This document shows, piece by piece, positions 45,622 through 57,321 of a stretch of 64,000 bases of DNA. Position 1 is the first letter of the stretch, and the number at the start of each line of letters is the position of its first letter. The stretch lies in assembly GCA_949126835.1 (NCBI GenBank), contig OX421495.1, positions 32,111,320 to 32,175,319 of the forward strand. Direction: 5' to 3'. The position numbers and the translations under genes are program-made. This DNA comes from Anisus vortex (lineage: Eukaryota > Mollusca > Gastropoda > Planorbidae). Under the pieces are notes generated by a model. It was not told where the DNA came from, did not search any database, and was given only the letters and a program-made list of their open reading frames with translations.

Positions 45622-45924
45622 CTGAAATTGTTTTTTAAAAAAAGTTAATATGTTAAGGCAATATTATTTTTACGTCAAAGTAAACAATTGAACCTAATGA
45701 AGAAAATATAATGTACAAAAGTTATGATAGCAAGCGAGTACTTTGGTAATAGCTGCCTTATAGCAAGTTGCAGAGTTTACAAAATGATGGATCACCAAAA
45801 GAAAAGTAAAGCAAAAACATCAAGCTTTAGTTTAGTATAATATCGTGAAGTTCTAGCAATAGAATTATTTAATGGAGTATATTTTGCAATACGACATTTT
45901 TAGATATTTGAACCAGATTCTAGC
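45622..45924. other. Predicted intron or 5' flank of the DUF229 gene
   Basis: Directly upstream of the acceptor is a T-rich stretch on the minus strand (AACTTTTTTTAAAAAACAAT then TTCAG), acceptable as a polypyrimidine region. No upstream coding exon was found. Confidence 0.5.
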
Positions 45925-46565
45925 TAGAGCCTGCCACTATATATGCTAGAGCCTGCCACTATACATGTTTGAGCCTGCCACAATACACGTTAGAGCCTGC
46001 CACTATGCATGTTTGAGCCTGCCACTGTACATGTTAGAGCCTGCCATTATACATTCTAGAGCCTGCCACTATAAATTTTAGAGCCTGCCACTATACACGT
46101 TAGAGCCGGCCACTATACATGTTTGAGCCTGCCACGATACATGTTAGAGCCTGTCAGTATAAATGTTTGAGTCTGCCACTATACATGTTAGAGCCTGCCA
46201 CTATACATGTTACAGCCTGTCAGTATAAATGTTAGAGCCTGCCAATATACATGTTAGAGATTGCCACTATACATGCTTGAGCCTGCCACGATACATGTTA
46301 GAGCCTGTCAGTATAAATGTTTTAGCCTGCCACTATACATGTTAGAGCCTGCCACTATATATGTTTGAGCCTGCCACTATACATGTTAGACCCTGTCAGT
46401 ATAAATGTTAGAGCCTGCCAATATACATGTTAGAGATTGCCACTATATATGTTTGAGCCTGCCACTATACATGTTAGAGCCTGTCAGTATAAATGTTAGA
46501 GCCTGCCACTAGACATGTTAGAGCCTGCCAGTAAACATGTTAGAGCCTCCCACTATACATGTATA
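45925..46565. repeat. 22-bp tandem repeat, about 29 units
   Basis: The unit 'gagcctgccactatacatgtta' is repeated with regular variants ('ctgtcagtataaatg', 'gattgccac', 'tgtttgagc'). A variant order 'tgtcagtataaat', 'gccaatatac', 'gattgccac' recurs at about 46215 and 46395. It lies about 300 bp upstream of the DUF229 exon. Confidence 0.93.
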
Positions 46566-48165
46566 TGTGATTTTAATGTTAGTGGGTCATAAAATAAGAA
46601 TATAAAATAACAAAATCAACTTAAAGAAAAGTTTAGTAAATTTACATATTTACTTATTATAAGATAATTTATTCAAATAATCTACAGTATTATCATGCTT
46701 TAAACTATCATTGACATTTTTAGTACTTTTCATTTTCGAATAGATAAGTAATATTGATCTTTACATTTTGATATACTAATACCTTGCAATAGTTACGATG
46801 GCCTATTTGTTTATTCACCGATAGTTAAAACTAAATAACACTTTATATTTGATATCATCTTATCCTTAATATGTATATAATCAAATGTGTCTGTAATTAC
46901 AATAAGAGTTTAATGTAAAATAAATTAATAAAATCTATGTTTATCAGATTACTTAATTATGGTGTTGTTAATAAGATTGCACTGTAGAAATTCCATATAA
47001 AACAACATTTAATGGACACTTAGAAATGAAACGATCATTAATTGTCAGATGTAAAAGCCTAAGAGAAATAATATATATGCAGCACTTTATGATGTGCTTA
47101 TCTTATTAACCGAAATATCTGCCCCAGATGCCTGACACATACACTCAAATCATATAAAGAAAGTAAAAACTGTTCACAGTGATTAATTTATTCTCCGTAC
47201 CACTCAAGAATTTTTAAATGTTCGTTTTAAAAAGATTCACTCCATGAATATAAGGGTGCAGGTTTGAAAAGGAGTTTATACATTCTTTACAGTGTTCTGA
47301 CAAGTCTTTTATTCTGCTATTTACACTCCTCGACATAAAGATAAATATCATATTGAAATAATTCAATGAATCAATAAGTGTTTCAATATATTGGTAGATG
47401 GCGGAATATGGCGCCGATTCTATTTCAAGTTTGTTTTTTTTGTAATTGACACTTTAGGGAGTGGTTCTCAATGCTTTTATAATGGACCACTTTTAGAACA
47501 GATGCGTGTGTCATTGAATTTTATGTGTCCGAAATGTTAAATAAATGATAGATTTAGATAATAGATCCATAAGCTTCACAGTAATTAAAGAAATAATACA
47601 TTTTTATTTCAGTAACGTTTGAGAAATGCTACAGCCAGTAAAGGAATCATTTTAGAAACATCGCCTAGAAGCAAGACTTTTTTTATTACAAATTTAATTC
47701 AATATAAAGATGAAATGGAGAATATTTTTTGGGGGGACGCTATTCCATCACACTTTTAACCCCCTCCCCACCTCTTCCATATTTTACCCACTTCCGCAGA
47801 TATTGTCAATGTATTGCGATATTATAATCTTGCCCGGTAGACAGGTTGGACAAGGAAGGGCCGCCACACAAAGAGCTGACTTAGGAGAAAGTTTGGGAAA
47901 GGGGGGAGGTAGAGAATATCAGAGGGCGGTGGGTGGATGTCTTAAAATTACATTTTAAAACTCACGGAGCAAGAAGCTTTGGGGCCCAAAGTTATTCCTA
48001 CAGATAACAGCCCGGTTTGTCAGAAAAACGGCCTGCCAGTCTGACACCGCAAAGGAAAGCGAAATGGAACGCAGAAGAAGAAGCCATTGAGGACTAAGGA
48101 TTTTGTTAGTCATACATACACTATCCCTGTGGGCCTAAATGAAATGCTGAAATTAGCACTAATCA
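46566..48165. other. Intergenic or intronic DNA, no supported gene
   Basis: AT-rich to 47.7 kb. At 47965-48090 a segment ('gcaagaagctttggggccca'...'cggcctgccagtctgacacc'...'ggaacgcagaagaagaag') has higher GC and looks like transposon or SINE debris, but I cannot assign it. Confidence 0.45.
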
Positions 48166-48203
48166 TATATCATATCATATCATATATATATCATATCATA
48201 TCA
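48166..48203. repeat. (TCATA)n repeat, left part
   Basis: A 'catat'/'tcata' pentamer array that resumes at 48591 beyond the Helitron. Confidence 0.85.
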
Positions 48204-48590
48204 TCAATCTATATAAAATCGATATAATTACCGTGAGTTTGTTTATCTGTTAGTTTTTATAATTACAGCGTCCATTGTTTCCTCCTCACCGAGACCGGTG
48301 GCCTGTCGGCAATGTAATGGATCTCGGACCCGCTGCTAGGGCTGTGCCCCATGCGTTCGCCCGCCGGTGTATTCTTAATGGGAATGTGTCGGCGGTTTAG
48401 ACACTACGCCAGTCTTTTAGGCCAGAAGCTTAACAGCAAAAAGTATTATGCATATGCCAGGGTCATGGCGACCAGATACAATTAAAAAGAACAAAACTAA
48501 ATACCGATAAAAAACGTTCTCACTCCAGTTTTTATTGTAATTTTGTCTTTTGTCTCCCTCTCTTAACATTTTGACGGGCATAACCACTAG
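48204..48590 (+). mobile_element. Short Helitron, 387 bp, inside a (TCATA)n repeat
   Basis: Starts a^TCAATCTATATAAAATCG, shares 'gatataattaccgtgagttt', the 'gcgttcgcccgccggtgta' block and 'agggtcatggcgacc' with the 13-kb Helitron, and ends TGACGG...ATAACCACTAG^T. The left arm of the terminal hairpin is lost (only 'cattttgacgg' remains). It splits a (TCATA)n array cleanly between A and T with no target duplication, which is the behaviour expected of Helitrons. Confidence 0.82.
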
Positions 48591-49000
48591 TCATATCATA
48601 TCATATCATATCATTTATATATATAAATCTCAAAAGGTGTTTGTATGTGTGTATGTATATATGTGTGTACATACCGCATAATCTTTTTAAATACTGAATT
48701 CTTATTCTTTTCCTTTTTAGTTAAATATTGAACTGGTGTAAGCTTATATTAAAGTCAGCAAAACAACAATACATAAATAAATACTAACAAAAAACACACA
48801 CGCACACACAAACATACTAGGCCTATTTTATGTATGTTGCAAAAAAATAAATAAAAAAAACTTTAATGTGTCACGCATAGTCTATACCAGGGGTATGCAA
48901 AATTTTTCGTTGTTGGGCTGCAGAAGGAGTTTGAAAAAATATGGGCAACACATTATAAAAATAATAATACATACTTAATACAATGAATTTTTTAACAATT
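48591..49000. other. (TCATA)n remainder and AT-rich DNA
   Basis: (TCATA)n at 48591-48615, a (GT)-rich stretch near 48645-48670 and an (AC)-rich stretch near 48790-48810. At 48888-48960 'ccaggggtatgcaaaatttt' resembles a hAT-like terminus without a partner. Confidence 0.5.
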
Positions 49001-50456
49001 TAATAATAATAATAATAATAACGGTGCTTATATAGCGCATATCCCGTTGGTGACAGTTCTATGCGCAGACGACAGTTACAGAATACAGACAGACAACGAA
49101 ATATATAGTAATAAGCTAATTCTGCTGACGAAATAGGTGAGTCTTCAGCCGGCTCCTGAAGGTGTCATAGCTAGGGCTCTGGCGAAGCTGTAGTGGGAGG
49201 TGATTCCAAGCGGACGGTCCTGCGTAGGAAAATGAACGTTCGCCAGCGGACACTAGCCTCACACGAGGGATCCGCAGAGTAAGCGCGTCAGATGCCGAAC
49301 GAAGTGGGCGGGACTGGGTGTAGAGCTCCATACAAGAGCGAAGATAATCCGGGGCGCAGTTATTCAGGCACCTATAACAGAGGGAAGCCAGCTTATATGA
49401 GATCCGGTTGTTGATGGGTAGCCAGTGCAGAGATCGGAGCAGAGGATTGATATCATTTGACTTCTTCTTCTTGAGAACTAGTCGGGCTGCGCAGTTCTGG
49501 ATACGTTGGAGTCCTTGAAGGGAGGAGGCCGGGAGACCAGCCAAAAGCGAATTACAATAGTCCAAGCGGGAAAATAGGAGAGAGATGATGAGCTTAACAC
49601 AAGCTTCCTTGGTGAGATAACGACGGATGGCGGCAATACGACGCAGATGGAAGAAGCAGATTTTGGTGAGGAAGGAGATGTGGGTTTGCATGGACAGCGT
49701 GGAGTCCAGATAGACGCCAAGGCTTTTGATAGTCGGGGAGAAAGGCACAGTTGCATCAGCCAGCTGAAGATCGGACGCAGTGAGGGACACGACCCTCTGT
49801 CTCGTACCGACGATAAGAGCTTCAGTCTTCTCACTGTTAAGCTTCAACTTGTTTTCCGTCATCCAGCTCTGGATGTCCAGGAAACAGATGGAGATGGAAG
49901 CAAGGAGCCTGTCGAAGTCCTCAGGCTCTGCACTGTTATACAGCTGGGTGTCATCGGCGAAAGAATGATATTTGAGGTTGTGGCGTTCGATGACAAAGGA
50001 TAGGGGTTGAGTGTAAAGGGTGAAAAGAAGTGGACCAAGGACAGACCCCTGCGGCACACCATAGCAGACGTGAACAGGCTGGGAGAATATGGACTCAATC
50101 ATAACGGTCTGGGAGCGATTCTGAAGATAGTTAATGAACCAGGAGAGGGCGATGTCTTGAATGCCAAATGTAGACCTGAGGCGATCAATTAGTCGGTGGT
50201 GGTCAATCGAATCGAAGGCAGCAGACAAATCAAGCTGCACCAGGGCAGAGACGAGACCTCTGTCAGAGGCGTTTAGGAGGTCAGTGGTGATCCGCAGAAG
50301 CGCTGTCTCAGTGCTGTGATGGTGGCGATACGCAGACTGGTGCGCGGGCATCAGCGAATGTAGAGACAGATGGGCATTTAACTGCTCAAGGACAACACGC
50401 TCCAGGATCTTGGAAAGGAAGGGTAGGTTGGATACTGGGCGGTAGTTAGAATTTAG
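49001..50456 (-). mobile_element. 5'-truncated CR1/L2-like LINE with (TTA)n tail
   Basis: The element runs on the minus strand from about 50456, where RT homology begins abruptly, to a (TAA)n run at 49001-49021 that is its 3' microsatellite tail. 5' truncation and such a tail are typical of target-primed reverse transcription. The 3' UTR is short (49022-49115). Confidence 0.85.
49116..50450 (-). pseudogene. LINE reverse transcriptase, C-terminal 445 codons
   Basis: The frame reads NYRPVSNLPFLSKILERVV upstream of the first Met (50351), then AFDSIDHHRL (RT motif with the first catalytic Asp, near residue 47 after that Met), YGVPQGSVLGPLLF (97-110), SFADDTQLY with the YxDD-equivalent FADD (131-134), GVYLDSTLS, and the characteristic tail SFSYAGPSAWNHLPLQLRQS ending KTHLFRQQN. 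The frame is unbroken from 50450 to the stop at 49116-49118, so the copy is young, but the endonuclease and the N-terminal part of the RT are missing. It cannot retrotranspose by itself. Clade CR1/L2-like is judged from the tail and the 3' microsatellite. Confidence 0.88.
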
Positions 50457-50867
50457 TTAGAAATTCTGTGAGGGCCATATTAAGAGGGCTTGGCGGTGCG
50501 TGTTGTAGTACAAAGCCCTTTCGGTGAATCGGGCACATATCTATTATTTCTATTTTGCGTCATCAATCTTCGCGCAGAGATAGCTAGCTTGCTTTTTTTT
50601 ATGACGTCATCATATTTTGCGTATTCATGTTAATAACTTTGCTTCAATGTTTAATAATGTACTTTATGAATGAATAGAACAAAATATATTCACGTTTTAA
50701 TTTGTGTCGTAATTTATTATGTTTGTTAATTACATTATGATTGTTGGCAGCGCTATACAAATATTTTAATTATTATTAATTTGTAGCAAGCAATTTTTGA
50801 ATTGTGTTAATGTGTAATGATTAATGGTTTTAATGGGTAAGTTACTTTGTAGAGTGCAAATCAAAAA
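50457..50867. other. Intergenic DNA with a dispersed word set
   Basis: The stretch 'ttcggtgaatcgggcacata'...'attcacgttttaatttgtgt'...'taatgggtaagttactttgt' reappears in altered order at 52470-52690 ('ttcggtgacccgggtacata', 'cttcacgttttaattcgtgt', 'taatgggtaattaactttgt'), so both belong to one unnamed dispersed repeat. Confidence 0.5.
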
Positions 50868-51061
50868 TTCGCCAGCGGACACTAGCCTCACACGAGGGAT
50901 CCGCAGAGTAAGCGCGTCAGATGCCGAACGAAGTGGGCGGGACTGGGTGTAGAGCTCCATACAAGAGCGAAGATAATCCGGGGCGCAGTTATTCAGGCAC
51001 CTATAACAGAGGGAAGCCAGCTTATATGAGATCCGGTTGTTGATGGGTAGCCAGTGCAGAG
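50868..51061 (-). mobile_element. Identical 194-bp internal piece of the neighbouring LINE
   Basis: Bases 50868-51061 equal 49239-49432 at every position I compared, offset 1629 bp, same orientation. The piece is internal to the RT frame: it lacks the LINE 3' tail and has abrupt edges at both sides. It therefore did not arise by ordinary LINE insertion of a 3' end. It is embedded in the dispersed repeat noted at 50457-50867. Confidence 0.9.
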
Positions 51062-51165
51062 GTATATTAAGTAGTTGTTACGAAACGTAAATTTATACTA
51101 TGTGCAATAATTAAATTGATACTAATCGTTCATAAAAATTGCAAGAATAATGATAGAAATTATTT
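51062..51165. other. Short AT-rich spacer
   Basis: Nothing recognised. Confidence 0.4.
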
Positions 51166-51335
51166 CATAAGCCAAGGTCGTTGGTTTTTCCCCAGCTAAT
51201 ATGGTCGTTGGTTTTTCCCAGTTAAATAACCGGACAATATTGACGTATTATTTCATAGGCCAAGGTCGTTGGTTTTTCCCAGCTAATAAGGTCGACGGTT
51301 TCTCCAAGTTACACGCCCGGACGACATGGTTGACT
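51166..51335. repeat. Imperfect tandem duplication with 'ggtcgttggtttttcccag'
   Basis: The word 'aaggtcgttggtttttccc' with 'agctaat' or 'agttaa' recurs four times; a unit of about 100 bp ('tattatttcataggccaagg') is present twice. Confidence 0.75.
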
Positions 51336-52909
51336 TCAATGCTAGTGGTAGTATTCGGATACTCCCTCGCACGCTAATATGTTAATATATATTCTCTGTT
51401 TACAATAGCCATGATGCAATGTATTTTCTTGTATTCTGTTATAGTATCGTATTGACCCAGATTATAGACCCATGCGAATCAGTAGAAATGTTCCATCAGT
51501 TCTTTGTCAGCCCTCGTCGGGTATACATGTAGCTTGTGCTCTGAGATAAAATTCCTACAGATTTATACTATAAAGGATTAAATAATGTTTTACCAGTAGC
51601 TTCAATACTATTCATAATCTATTGAATATATTTCTTATTGATTTCATGGACAAGTGTTATTCTTAACCACTTGTGTAAATATCATTCGGACTGTTAATTG
51701 GTGATTATGTGATTAAACCAATAATTCGTTTTTATTTTACAGAGCTCGATTTATATCAGTTTCTTCACGTTCCAGTATTATGTGTGTTATTTATACTGTA
51801 ATAACCATTGCAAACACTACACAATAACAACACGATGCTTGCTGTGTATTTGAGCCAACATAAAAATACACATGAAGAAATCAAATAAAACTCTAATCAA
51901 TGTTATAAAGATTACCAGGGGATATTTTGAATCAGGACCAACCTAGACTACACTAATCTAATATCAAAATGAACTAATAATGATGATAACTATTGAAGCA
52001 GTATTATTATAATAACTACAAGACATCGTAACTAATAAATATTTCATCAACTGAATGGGGGCTCAATTCGAATAAATTATACAGTCTACAATTCGGTACT
52101 CATTATTCTACAGTCAGCTACTACTTAATAATTATCTACATAAGGTAATAAAAGCTGGCTTGTCATTTAACATTGTTATTGAATTAATACTTGAAAAGTA
52201 TATCAAGCGACTTGACCAGTGAGATAATAAACTTATCTATTGCGGCATAAATGACAGTGCATAGATGACCACTGATATATCGCCTTTGTAATAAGAATTG
52301 ATAACTCAATTTGGGGATTTCTTATGAAGAAAAAGGCTGTCGTAATATAGTGATGAAATTAATTTTATTTTGGGGGATCGCAAGAGCATCATAATCTGTA
52401 TTAAGGGGTCGCGGCCTATAAAAGGTTAGGAATTACTAAGTTGGAGTGTATGCAAACATAACTTTTAGCCGGTTCGGTGACCCGGGTACATATCTGCTAT
52501 TTAATTTGTGTCTTACTTTGGAGTGGGCGATGTTTAAATTGTTAAGACAATGTTTTAATGGGTAATTAACTTTGTATCGGGCAAATAAAAAATTTCTTCA
52601 CGTTTTAATTCGTGTCATATTCGAAACATAAACTTTGTAGTTGTACTTTTAGCCGGTTCGGGGGACCGGACACATACCTGCTAGTCTGCAATATTTTTCA
52701 ATGGAATAATTTTATGCCATAGTATGGGTTGTTTATATATTACAAGCTAAAATCACAGGCGTTGCCCGGGGGAAAATAAAACAGGCCTGTTTAAGCTACA
52801 GATAAAGAAATATATAAACTATAATGAACAAAAAGCTGTAGATCTAATAATTAAAAACAAATAATTATTTTTAATGAATACATTTAGGATACTATATATA
52901 TAGGCTATA

Positions 52910-52913
<4 letters not shown>
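51336..52913. other. Intergenic DNA, no gene seen
   Basis: AT-rich. Bases 52465-52690 hold two copies of 'cttttagccggttcggkgac' with the dispersed words shared with 50505-50850. No coding segment recognised. Confidence 0.5.

Positions 52914-52983
<70 letters not shown>
52914..52983. repeat. (AT)n microsatellite, about 70 bp
   Basis: Uninterrupted AT dinucleotides; a second short run lies near 53190-53205. Confidence 0.97.
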
Positions 52984-52986
<3 letters not shown>

Positions 52987-53540
52987 AAACAATATTAGGG
53001 AAATTATATAATTTAGATTGGTGAGTATATAATTAAAATATTTCTTTTGCCTTATTCCTTCATTTTTCCATTTTGTCTGTTTTTTATATATTAATATATG
53101 GCAAATATATCGATTATTCAGTCTTATAGAAATTAACGACTTTACAAGACGGAAAAGAGCTATGATTTGATGAGAGTAATATACATTATATATTTATATA
53201 TATATATGTAAGGGTATTAAAAAGTTTTATATGTTTTAATATTTATTTTTTAGTATGGGCTGTGTTCAGAGAAAAAGTTTCACTCTAGATCACTGATCTA
53301 TAAATATTTTAAGGATTAGACAGTAGGCGCGGGAACATATTCTGTAAGGCTAAGCCGCCATATTACTTCTAAATTCCAAATACGGACCTAATGTATAACA
53401 CAAATGAATACACAGAGCATACAGGAAATACTTCTTTTTTTAAGGGTTGTTTAATTAATACAGCTCTAAAACCATTCTAAAACAATGCTTTGATGCCGTA
53501 ACCAGCAGAAGGTAAAACGGATCGATATTTTAATAGTTTA
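52984..53540. other. AT-rich DNA, no gene seen
   Basis: Nothing recognised. Confidence 0.5.
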
Positions 53541-53848
53541 CTAGTGGTTAATTTCTTCAAAATGGCGGGGATTCGAATGATTACAATGTATTAAGAGAAG
53601 GAAAAAAAACTAACTTTATTACAATAAAAACTGTAGTGAAAACATATCTTTCGGTATTTATTTTTGTGTTCTTTTTTTTTTTTTTTTAAAGCATTTCAAT
53701 GGGAGATCATTTTGAAATGGCTGTGTTTATGCCAGTCAAAATAAAGGAGAAACGAATTACTACAATGTGTTTTGTAAAGAGATAAAAAGAAAAAAAGTGC
53801 AATGAGAAAGTTTCTTGCGGTATTTACTTTTTGTTCTTTTTTTATTGT
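53541..53848 (-). mobile_element. Helitron 3'-end debris, two partial copies
   Basis: Read in reverse, 53541-53690 and 53715-53848 each match the last 130 bp or so of the 13-kb Helitron: 'ctagtggtta'...'tcaaaatggcgg', 'gaatgattacaatgt', 'gtaaagagataaa', 'cggtatttactttttgttct'. The first begins exactly at CTAG (53541-53544) after an A, the reverse of the CTAG^T end. The piggyBac element is inserted at the TTAA that ends the second piece. Confidence 0.68.
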
Positions 53849-53989
53849 TTAACACTTAACATGCCAAAAGTTTTTTACGCAAAATGTGCTGCACTGCCAA
53901 CTCGTTTTTTGGTAATTTCACAAAATTAATGTCTGGAGTAAAAAAATTAATAAAGAATTAATGGACTATTGTGGAGGCATGAAATTTTT

Positions 53990-55260
53990 ACCATATATGT
54001 AAAACATAATACCATACTTAAAAATAAAGTTTTCATGCAAATTAGTGTCACGTGATCATGGCGGCCATTTTGAATTTGTGAAACTTATAGAAAAATATGT
54101 ACTTGTGTCCACTTTTTTTCTTCTTTGAGAACCTTCGGAAAATATGAGTTCACTATTACAGCATATAAACATAGATAGTAGACCACTCTAAGTAAAAAAA
54201 ACAATTTCAACAATAAAAAAAAGTTTTTATTACAATTCGCACCTTGTTTTGTCCATGAATTTTGAAACGATTTTGTTCAATTTTCTGCTAGTTTACCAAA
54301 ACTGGTTAGTATCTTTGAACATGTACATATCTGTAACAGTTCAATATCGAATTGTGAAATCTCTACCATATATGTAACACAGAATACCATACTTGAAAAT
54401 AAAGTTTTCATGCAAATTAGTGTCACGTGACCATGGCGGCCATCTTGAATTTGTGACACTTATAGAAAAATATGTACTTGTGTCCACTTTTTTTCTTCTT
54501 TGAGAACCTTCGGGAAATATAAGTGCAATATTACAGCATATAAACATAGCCAGTAGACCACACTAGGTAAAAAAAACCATTTCAACAATAAAAAAATAAG
54601 TTTTTATTACAATTCGCACCTTGCTTTGTCCATGAATTTTGAAACGATTTTGCTCAATTTTCTGCTAGTTTACCAAAACTGGTTAGTATTTTTGAACATG
54701 TACAAATCTGTAACAGTTCAATATCGAATTGTGAAATCTCTACCATACATGTAAAACAGAATACCATACTTAAAAATAAAGTTTTCATGCAAATTAGTGT
54801 CACGTGATTATGGCGGCCATCTTGAATTTGTGTTATTTATAGGAAAATATGTATTTGTGTCCATTTTTATTTTTTTGAGAGCCGTCGACAATTATTATTT
54901 TATTGTTGCACCATAGAACAAAGCTAGAAGACCAAACTAATTAAAAAAACAACAAATTTAGCAATAAAAAAGTAGTTTTTATATCCGTTTGCCATTTGTT
55001 TGGTCCGTGAAATGCGAAACGATTTTATTCAATTTTCTGTCAGTCTACTAAAACTGTAAAATTTACAAATATGTAATTGCTCAATGTTGACGTATTACAT
55101 TTCTACCATATAGATCTACATTAAACCATATTGAAAAATTGAGTTTTGTGCGAAATCGTGCCACCTTTCATTGAATATTTGTGATATCTATAGGAAACAT
55201 ATTTTTTTAGGTAGTTTTTTTTTTCCTTGTGCAGCTTCTTAGCAATATGGTAATAAACTT
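53990..55260. repeat. 375-bp tandem repeat within the piggyBac element
   Basis: A unit containing 'cacgtgatcatggcggccat', 'ttatagaaaaatatgtactt' and 'ttgtccatgaattttgaaac' recurs with the marker 'cgtga' at 54051, 54426 and 54803 (spacing 375 and 377). A fourth, strongly diverged unit extends to about 55260. The first three are alike at most positions. The repeat lies downstream of the transposase stop, between it and the left terminus. Confidence 0.9.
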
Positions 55261-55526
55261 AAGAAAAATAGAAATAACTTGTCTTCTTAAGTTAATATCA
55301 AACAATGACTTTTAATTAATAATTTCAATGCGTAAGTTAAGCCATAAATCAATTAAAGAACTATACATAATACATTTTACATTTATACAATTTAATTTCA
55401 TCATCAACAAAAGATTAATTGACTATTTTGCAACCAAATAATGGAATAAAAAAAAATACCAATATAAATGAAAATTAATGTACAGAACTATACTATACAT
55501 TTTTGAAGCCACATATTATAAAAAGT

Positions 55527-57321
55527 TTACTGCTGTGGCTGGCGCTGGCGAACAGTGCTATAATTCACAGCTGTATGATACAGCTCAAAACTTGGCACAA
55601 TGCAGAGAGGGACGTTACAAACAGGGCAGTAATATATTGTTTGGGATCTTTTTTGGCAGGATTTACAGACAAGACAGTTTGGTTTGTACGATTTGACTGT
55701 GTACGTATTGGGAAAGTGACGTCCAGTTAATCTGTCATCAATGTTTGGGGTCGGGGCGATAGTATTTCTTTTTTGTCTTTTCCTATTCACTTGGTTCTGG
55801 ATAAGGGATTCAAGCACTAGTTCCCTAAAATTTTTAGCTGTCATGGAAGCGTCCTTGTTTAGCCTGTAACAAAATTTAAATTAGTCCATTTATCAAAGCT
55901 ACTTCTTTGATATAATGAAATACTGATTGGTACCACTTGACTGATTTGTGCAGATAGCTATAGCTAACCTTCATCTGGTCAAAATGATCCACTCCACCCA
56001 TATGGTCATTGTAATGCTGGCAGATGGTAGGTTTTTCTACTGTTCTATAACCTTCTGGCTGTTTTCTGTCTCGTATGCGCTTCACTGTAGTTGTGTTGTT
56101 TCCCACAGTTGATAAAATACTGAGACGTTTGCTATCTTGAAACGTTGTTACGATCAAGTCCTTTGATTTAGCAAAAATGGGAGGCTCACCTCTTTTCATT
56201 CTTAATTTTTTTTTCTTCAGTTCTTTTGGATAACCCTTTGAGTTTTCCAGAATTGTGCCACACGCACCTAGATTTTTCACTTTCAAACTAGAATATGTAT
56301 AAATACTTGTATAGTAATTGTCTGTGTATATTATATGGCCTTTTCCCTCTAATCCGTCAACCAGATCAAATACAATCTGTGAACGCAAAGTGTTGCCTTC
56401 TTCTATCACAAATGTCTTTTTTCCTGTGTATATTATAAACTTCAAACAGTAGAAAGACTTTGAATCAGCCAACATGAATGCCTTTATGCCCCATTTAGTT
56501 GGTTTAGATGGCATGTACTGTTTGAAAAAACAACGTCCTTTGAATGCCACCATAGACTCATCTATTGAAAGGGCTTGTCCTGGTCCATAGACTTGTCGGT
56601 ATAGAGGTGCTGTAATGTCCAATAACGGTCTCAGTTTGAAGAGTGGATCATATCCATCCTGCCCCCTTGCTAGTCTGTTTTCGTTATTGTTGAAATGAAA
56701 AAATGATTTGAAAATTTGAAATCTTTTTCTTCCCATTACTTGAGTAAAAGGGGTGTATGTGAGCCAAGCTCCTGTTGCCCAATAATCATCTATTGATTAT
56801 TTGCTACATAAGCCCATCGCAATCTGAATGCCAAGAAAGGCAAATAGCTCATCCAAATCGCATGGCTTCCAGCTTTTCACACGGTGGGATCCATCATTCC
56901 CAACACATTTTTCACTTTTTACCTTGTCACCATAACGATTAGTCTCATGCATTATGTGCTCCTCTAAAGTATCAGGGAAAAACAATTTGAAATAATCAAC
57001 AGCCTCAAAATTGTTGGTATCGACAAGAACGCCTCGTCTACTAATGAATGGGGGCAACCATTCGCTATTTAGGTCAACGAAATCATTACTCTCCAACATT
57101 TCCCAGTTAGAATGAACTGATTCGTTGCATTGCTCCCTATCACAACTCAAAGCCGATCTAGCATCAATGCGAGCAGGTGCTAGTGGTCCATTGGTTTCAC
57201 CGGCTAAATCAATGTCAACTGAATTACTTTCTAAATCTAAATTATCATCTAATTCACAACTGTCATAATTATATTCCTCACCGGAATCAGAATCAGCTCG
57301 ATAAACAATAGAATCATCCAT
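55527..57321 (-). pseudogene. piggyBac (PGBD-type) transposase with one stop and one frameshift
   Basis: Three pieces lie in order on the minus strand. 57321-56797 is an acidic N-terminal region (MDDSIVYRADSDSGEE) ending in FLGIQIAMGLCSK and a TAA at 56797-56799. The same frame continues as SIDDYWATGAW into 56736-55876, the DDE_Tnp_1_7 core. Its three catalytic Asp are present: LSIDESMVAFKGR (D59 of that piece), IIYTDNYYTS (D139) and HMGGVDHFDQ (D250). After VALINGLI a stop is met, and the frame shifts by one base into YRLNKDASMTAKNFRELVLE and the Cys-rich zinc ribbon (CLVCKSC...CPVCNVPLC) ending at 55527. So two lesions, one nonsense codon and one indel near 55870, break an otherwise full-length gene of about 595 codons. 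'ttgttacag' at the second lesion looks like an acceptor but no donor fits. Confidence 0.93.

Noticed and set aside
47965..48090. GC-richer coding-like segment
   Set aside because: I could not place it in any family; stops in the likely frames.
49647..50192. Plus-strand frames of 60-118 codons over the LINE
   Set aside because: Antisense shadows of the reverse transcriptase frame.
55870..55885. Intron in the piggyBac transposase
   Set aside because: 'ttgttacag' looks like an acceptor but no GT donor gives a viable intron; a one-base indel explains the frame change.
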